The position numbers and the translations under genes were made by a program. Below, one piece after another: positions 40,783 to 43,087 of a DNA stretch of 43,087 nt. The stretch spans positions 1 through 43,087 of the forward strand of contig CALEYA010000163.1 of assembly GCA_937926215.1 (NCBI GenBank). The letters run 5' to 3'. Source of the stretch: an uncultured Croceitalea sp. (GTDB taxonomy: Bacteria; Bacteroidota; Bacteroidia; Flavobacteriales; Flavobacteriaceae). The notes below the pieces were generated by a model. It was not told where the DNA came from. It searched no databases and worked only from the letters and a program-made list of their open reading frames with translations. Positions within the stretch are counted from its first letter, which is position 1, and each line of letters starts with the position of its first letter.

Positions 40783-42240
40783 ATGAATGCTATTATTCAG
40801 ATATATGCTGGTTTTACTACCTTGGAAAAAAGGGGATTTGTCAAATATTTAAAAGCCAAAAACAAAAGGAACGATACCAAAAACCTAGCATTACTCAAAC
40901 TTTTGGATAAGGGAAAAGCCAAGAGTGCCAGTACTATTCTTTATCCCAACCAAGATAAAGGGGCGTTCCATGCCTTGTGCAAACGAGTACATGACAGTTT
41001 GGTGGACTTTGTGGCTTCCCAAAGTTTTGCGAGCGAGTCCCAAAAGGATATGGAAACGCTCAAACTACTGCTTGCCAGTAGGCTTTTTTTTGAAAAAAAG
41101 CATTTTAAGACGGCTTTTAAAACCTTAAAGAAAGCAGAGCGAAAAGCCAAGACCTTGGAAAACTTCTCCATCCTTAGCGAGATATACCATACAAAGATCC
41201 AATATGCCCATGCCAACCCGTCATGGTCGTTGCAACGTGTAATTCGGGATTATGAGGTCAACAAGCTATTGTTGGAACAAGACTTTCAACTCAATATGGC
41301 TTATGCGAACATTAAGGAAAACTTGGTCAAATACCCTAAAAAACCTGTGGAATCCATTATTGCAGAGGCGTTTTCCCATTTTAAGGTAAAGATTAACCAA
41401 GACCTTACCTACAAATCGGTCTTCCAACTTATGGAGATAACCGCTACCCTAGGAAAATTGCAACGGGATTTTTACAGTATCGCACCGTACATGGCCGAAT
41501 TGTTTGCTGCCGTAAGGCAAAAAGGAAGTGTACCACCGCAACAGAAATATTATTACCTCAATATTCTGTACCTATTGGCGGTAACGGATTTTAGGAACAA
41601 AAAATTCGATAGTTCCAAACGGAAACTTCAGGAAATCGAGAATGAAATCAAAACCGCCAAAAAAGGAACGTATGATGCGCTCAAACACAAGTTAGGGGTG
41701 ATGCATGCCCTAAACGCTTTGTACACCTCCCATATTGACAATGCCCTAGCGATACTCAAATTAGCAAGTAAAGCTTCCTTGAACGCGCAGTTGCTTTTGG
41801 CCATGTGTTATTTTCAAAAAGAGTGGTTCTCAGAGGCAAATGCGGTGTTAACGCAACTTAATAAAACGGATCGTTGGTACGAGAAAAAAATGGATTGGAT
41901 TTGGGTACTTAAAAAGAACATCATGGAAATTCTGCTATTTATTGAATTGGATAAGCTGGATATCGTTCTAAACAGGTTGACCCGTTTCTCAAAGAATTTT
42001 AGTGCTCCATTACGCATCATTGGCGAGGAACGTGTCTTGATTTTTATGGACTTGGTAAAAACGTATTATGAGGCACCACACCTAGTAACTGATGATAGGT
42101 TTAAGGAGAGGGTAGAAAAATCATTCGATTGGGTGGGCAATGATCAAGAAGATATTTTTGTGATGAGTTTCTACGCCTGGCTAAAATCCAAAATAGAACG
42201 GAAAAAATTGTATCAAGTTACCTTGGAGTTGGTTTCGTAG
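40783..42240 (+). CDS. Conserved-looking helical repeat protein, unknown function
   Basis: A 485-residue soluble protein without signal peptide. It is rich in Lys and Leu and nearly all helical. Segments such as LFFEKKHFKTAFKTLKKAERKAKTLENF and YILLAVTDFRNKKFDSSKRKL-like ones (YLLAVTDFRNKKFD) look like divergent TPR or TPR-like helical pairs, so a scaffold or regulatory role is plausible. No enzyme motif is visible. The start ATG follows an AT-rich leader of about 150 bases. It converges on the DUF6503-like gene, with one base between their ends. I do not recognise the family. Confidence 0.75.
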   Translation: MNAIIQIYAGFTTLEKRGFVKYLKAKNKRNDTKNLALLKLLDKGKAKSASTILYPNQDKGAFHALCKRVHDSLVDFVASQSFASESQKDMETLKLLLASRLFFEKKHFKTAFKTLKKAERKAKTLENFSILSEIYHTKIQYAHANPSWSLQRVIRDYEVNKLLLEQDFQLNMAYANIKENLVKYPKKPVESIIAEAFSHFKVKINQDLTYKSVFQLMEITATLGKLQRDFYSIAPYMAELFAAVRQKGSVPPQQKYYYLNILYLLAVTDFRNKKFDSSKRKLQEIENEIKTAKKGTYDALKHKLGVMHALNALYTSHIDNALAILKLASKASLNAQLLLAMCYFQKEWFSEANAVLTQLNKTDRWYEKKMDWIWVLKKNIMEILLFIELDKLDIVLNRLTRFSKNFSAPLRIIGEERVLIFMDLVKTYYEAPHLVTDDRFKERVEKSFDWVGNDQEDIFVMSFYAWLKSKIERKKLYQVTLELVS

Positions 42241-42241
42241 G

Positions 42242-42955
42242 TTAGTCGTTGATGGCAGCTAAGATATCCGTCCCTAGATATTTGTCATCCTTATTATAGT
42301 ACCATGCCCTTGTCTTTGGCATTTGTATGCCACGGATATCTTCCAAACCTGTTAAAAGGATATACTCCCCATCGTTTTTGGACTCGTCATGATAAAATTG
42401 GTAGACCTCCATGGCATAGGTTTTTGGGTCAAAATAAAAATACCAGGTATCGTCGCCTACTTCTTTAGTATACTTCACCTTTAAAACCAGGTATTCCTTT
42501 TGTTTAAAACGGCGTTTTTGGACCTTAGGACTCAAGATTGTGCCAGGGTCTTTAAGTTTCATAGGGAGCCCATACAAATAGGTGTAGTAATTTTTGAACA
42601 TTGCACCTCGTTCGCAGGAAAGGCCTAATTTGGCGATTTCCTCCGGACTTGGATTATCCGTATTATTTAGGTTGATGGAACAAGAGTCTTGCTGAATTTT
42701 ATACATATAGGTATCCGAATCCTTTTCAACCTGAAGCGAAAAATACGATTTTGGAAAATCCAGGGCAATCTTACTTGTGCGCTGCGAGCTGGAGGGTGTT
42801 TCCATGACCACGCTAAACTCGCCTTTATAGTTGGCCCAAGCATGGTAGGGGTCATGGAACGCTATGGATTTTTCGAGTACTTCCCATGCGGTAAGCTCTT
42901 GTGTAAACCCAGAAAAGGAAGTAAAAAGCGTAAAAATGATAAGGCAATATCTCAT
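42242..42955 (-). CDS. DUF6503-like secreted protein
   Basis: A 237-residue exported protein with a signal peptide (CLIIFTLFTSFSGFTQ). The mature region starts ELTAWEVLEKSIAFHDPYHAW, with a predicted beta-rich fold, FSVVMETPSSSQRTSKIALDFP, and a C-terminal DDTWYFYFDPKTYAMEVYQFYHDESKNDGEYILLTGL. This resembles DUF6503 and the LolA/outer-membrane lipoprotein-sorting superfamily, a half-barrel that binds hydrophobic ligands. Function unknown. Its start lies five bases from the stop of the partial gene at the window edge, on the same strand, so the two are probably co-transcribed. Confidence 0.8.
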   Translation of the reverse strand: MRYCLIIFTLFTSFSGFTQELTAWEVLEKSIAFHDPYHAWANYKGEFSVVMETPSSSQRTSKIALDFPKSYFSLQVEKDSDTYMYKIQQDSCSINLNNTDNPSPEEIAKLGLSCERGAMFKNYYTYLYGLPMKLKDPGTILSPKVQKRRFKQKEYLVLKVKYTKEVGDDTWYFYFDPKTYAMEVYQFYHDESKNDGEYILLTGLEDIRGIQMPKTRAWYYNKDDKYLGTDILAAIND

Positions 42956-42960
42956 ACCAA

Positions 42961-43087
42961 CTAATCCTTTTCTATTCGTGCTGGCGTAATGGAACTATCA
43001 TGTTCCGTATAGTAGAGTTCCAATAGATTCATGGCGGCCTTGATCAAATCCTTACTTTCCGTAAGTAGGGAGAAATAGAGGGTCGTG
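42961..43087 (-). CDS. C-terminal fragment of a probable transporter (cut by window)
   Basis: Only the last 41 codons are present. They read TLYFSLLTESKDLIKAAMN then LLELYYTEHDSSITPARIEKD before the TAG. The helical, amphipathic pattern with SLLTESKDLI..NLLEL resembles the cytosolic C-terminal PhoU-like part of Bacteroidota phosphate transporters (Na/Pi or PiT type). That is a memory-level resemblance only. It precedes the DUF6503-like gene on the same strand. Confidence 0.5.
   Translation of the reverse strand, partial: TTLYFSLLTESKDLIKAAMNLLELYYTEHDSSITPARIEKD

Noticed and set aside
1-43087. tRNA genes, CRISPR array, insertion sequence or prophage
   Set aside because: No T-loop-like segments in a tRNA context, no spaced identical repeats, no transposase or integrase reading frame, and no phage structural gene were seen.

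Overview
The window reads as chromosomal DNA of a marine-type Flavobacteriaceae (Bacteroidota). The evidence is the TAnnTTTG-type promoter boxes, weak Shine-Dalgarno signals, a secreted protease with a C-terminal tail of the type IX secretion kind, a TPR histidine kinase with a LytTR regulator, a eukaryote-like class Ia ribonucleotide reductase, and many lipoproteins and GMC/Gfo-Idh-MocA oxidoreductases. The genus is not determined. No tRNA, rRNA, CRISPR array, transposase or phage gene was seen.

Layout. 1-1569: a DGPF/YCII protein (cut by the window edge) with its ECF42-like sigma factor. 1634-5945: a small secreted basic protein, then a T9SS-type subtilase and an M57 metalloprotease lipoprotein transcribed divergently from a palindrome-bearing gap. 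6031-9578: a periplasmic six-hairpin glycosidase-like protein and a Tat-exported Gfo/Idh/MocA oxidoreductase. 9641-17108: housekeeping and envelope genes (HD hydrolase, PlsC, bacilliredoxin, DjlA-like protein, SRPBCC protein, HupE/UreJ, dCMP deaminase, S41 protease, MarC, DUF3109). 17144-19849: a LytTR regulator/histidine kinase operon. 19850-20745: a long non-coding gap with a promoter, a 39-codon hydrophobic peptide ORF and a strongly structured RNA ending in an intrinsic terminator. 20746-24357: nrdB and nrdA, separated by two hairpins.

24488-35115 is an accessory sugar-oxidation region. It holds two GMC dehydrogenases with a [3Fe-4S]-type cysteine motif, a gluconate-2-dehydrogenase subunit-3 protein, a nucleoside-symporter-like MFS carrier, a Gfo/Idh/MocA enzyme, a TIM-barrel isomerase/epimerase and two DUF1080 (3-keto-disaccharide hydrolase) lipoproteins. 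The set fits the oxidative 3-keto-glycoside route: oxidise C3 of a glycoside, cleave the keto-glycoside, import and reduce the product. The assignment is by family; substrates are unknown.

35447-43087 returns to core functions: yicC-gmk-(six-TM protein)-nadD, a DUF2157/GDYXXLXY membrane pair, a YiaA-like protein, an unrecognised 485-residue protein, a DUF6503-like secreted protein, and the C-terminus of a probable transporter cut by the right edge.

The most interesting unexplained signal is the structured RNA at 20319-20524. A three-way-junction fold is closed by a long-range stem whose outer 3' strand is also complementary to the 5' arm of the following terminator. This is the layout expected of an attenuator or riboswitch, and it sits between a LytTR system, a small-peptide ORF and the ribonucleotide reductase genes.
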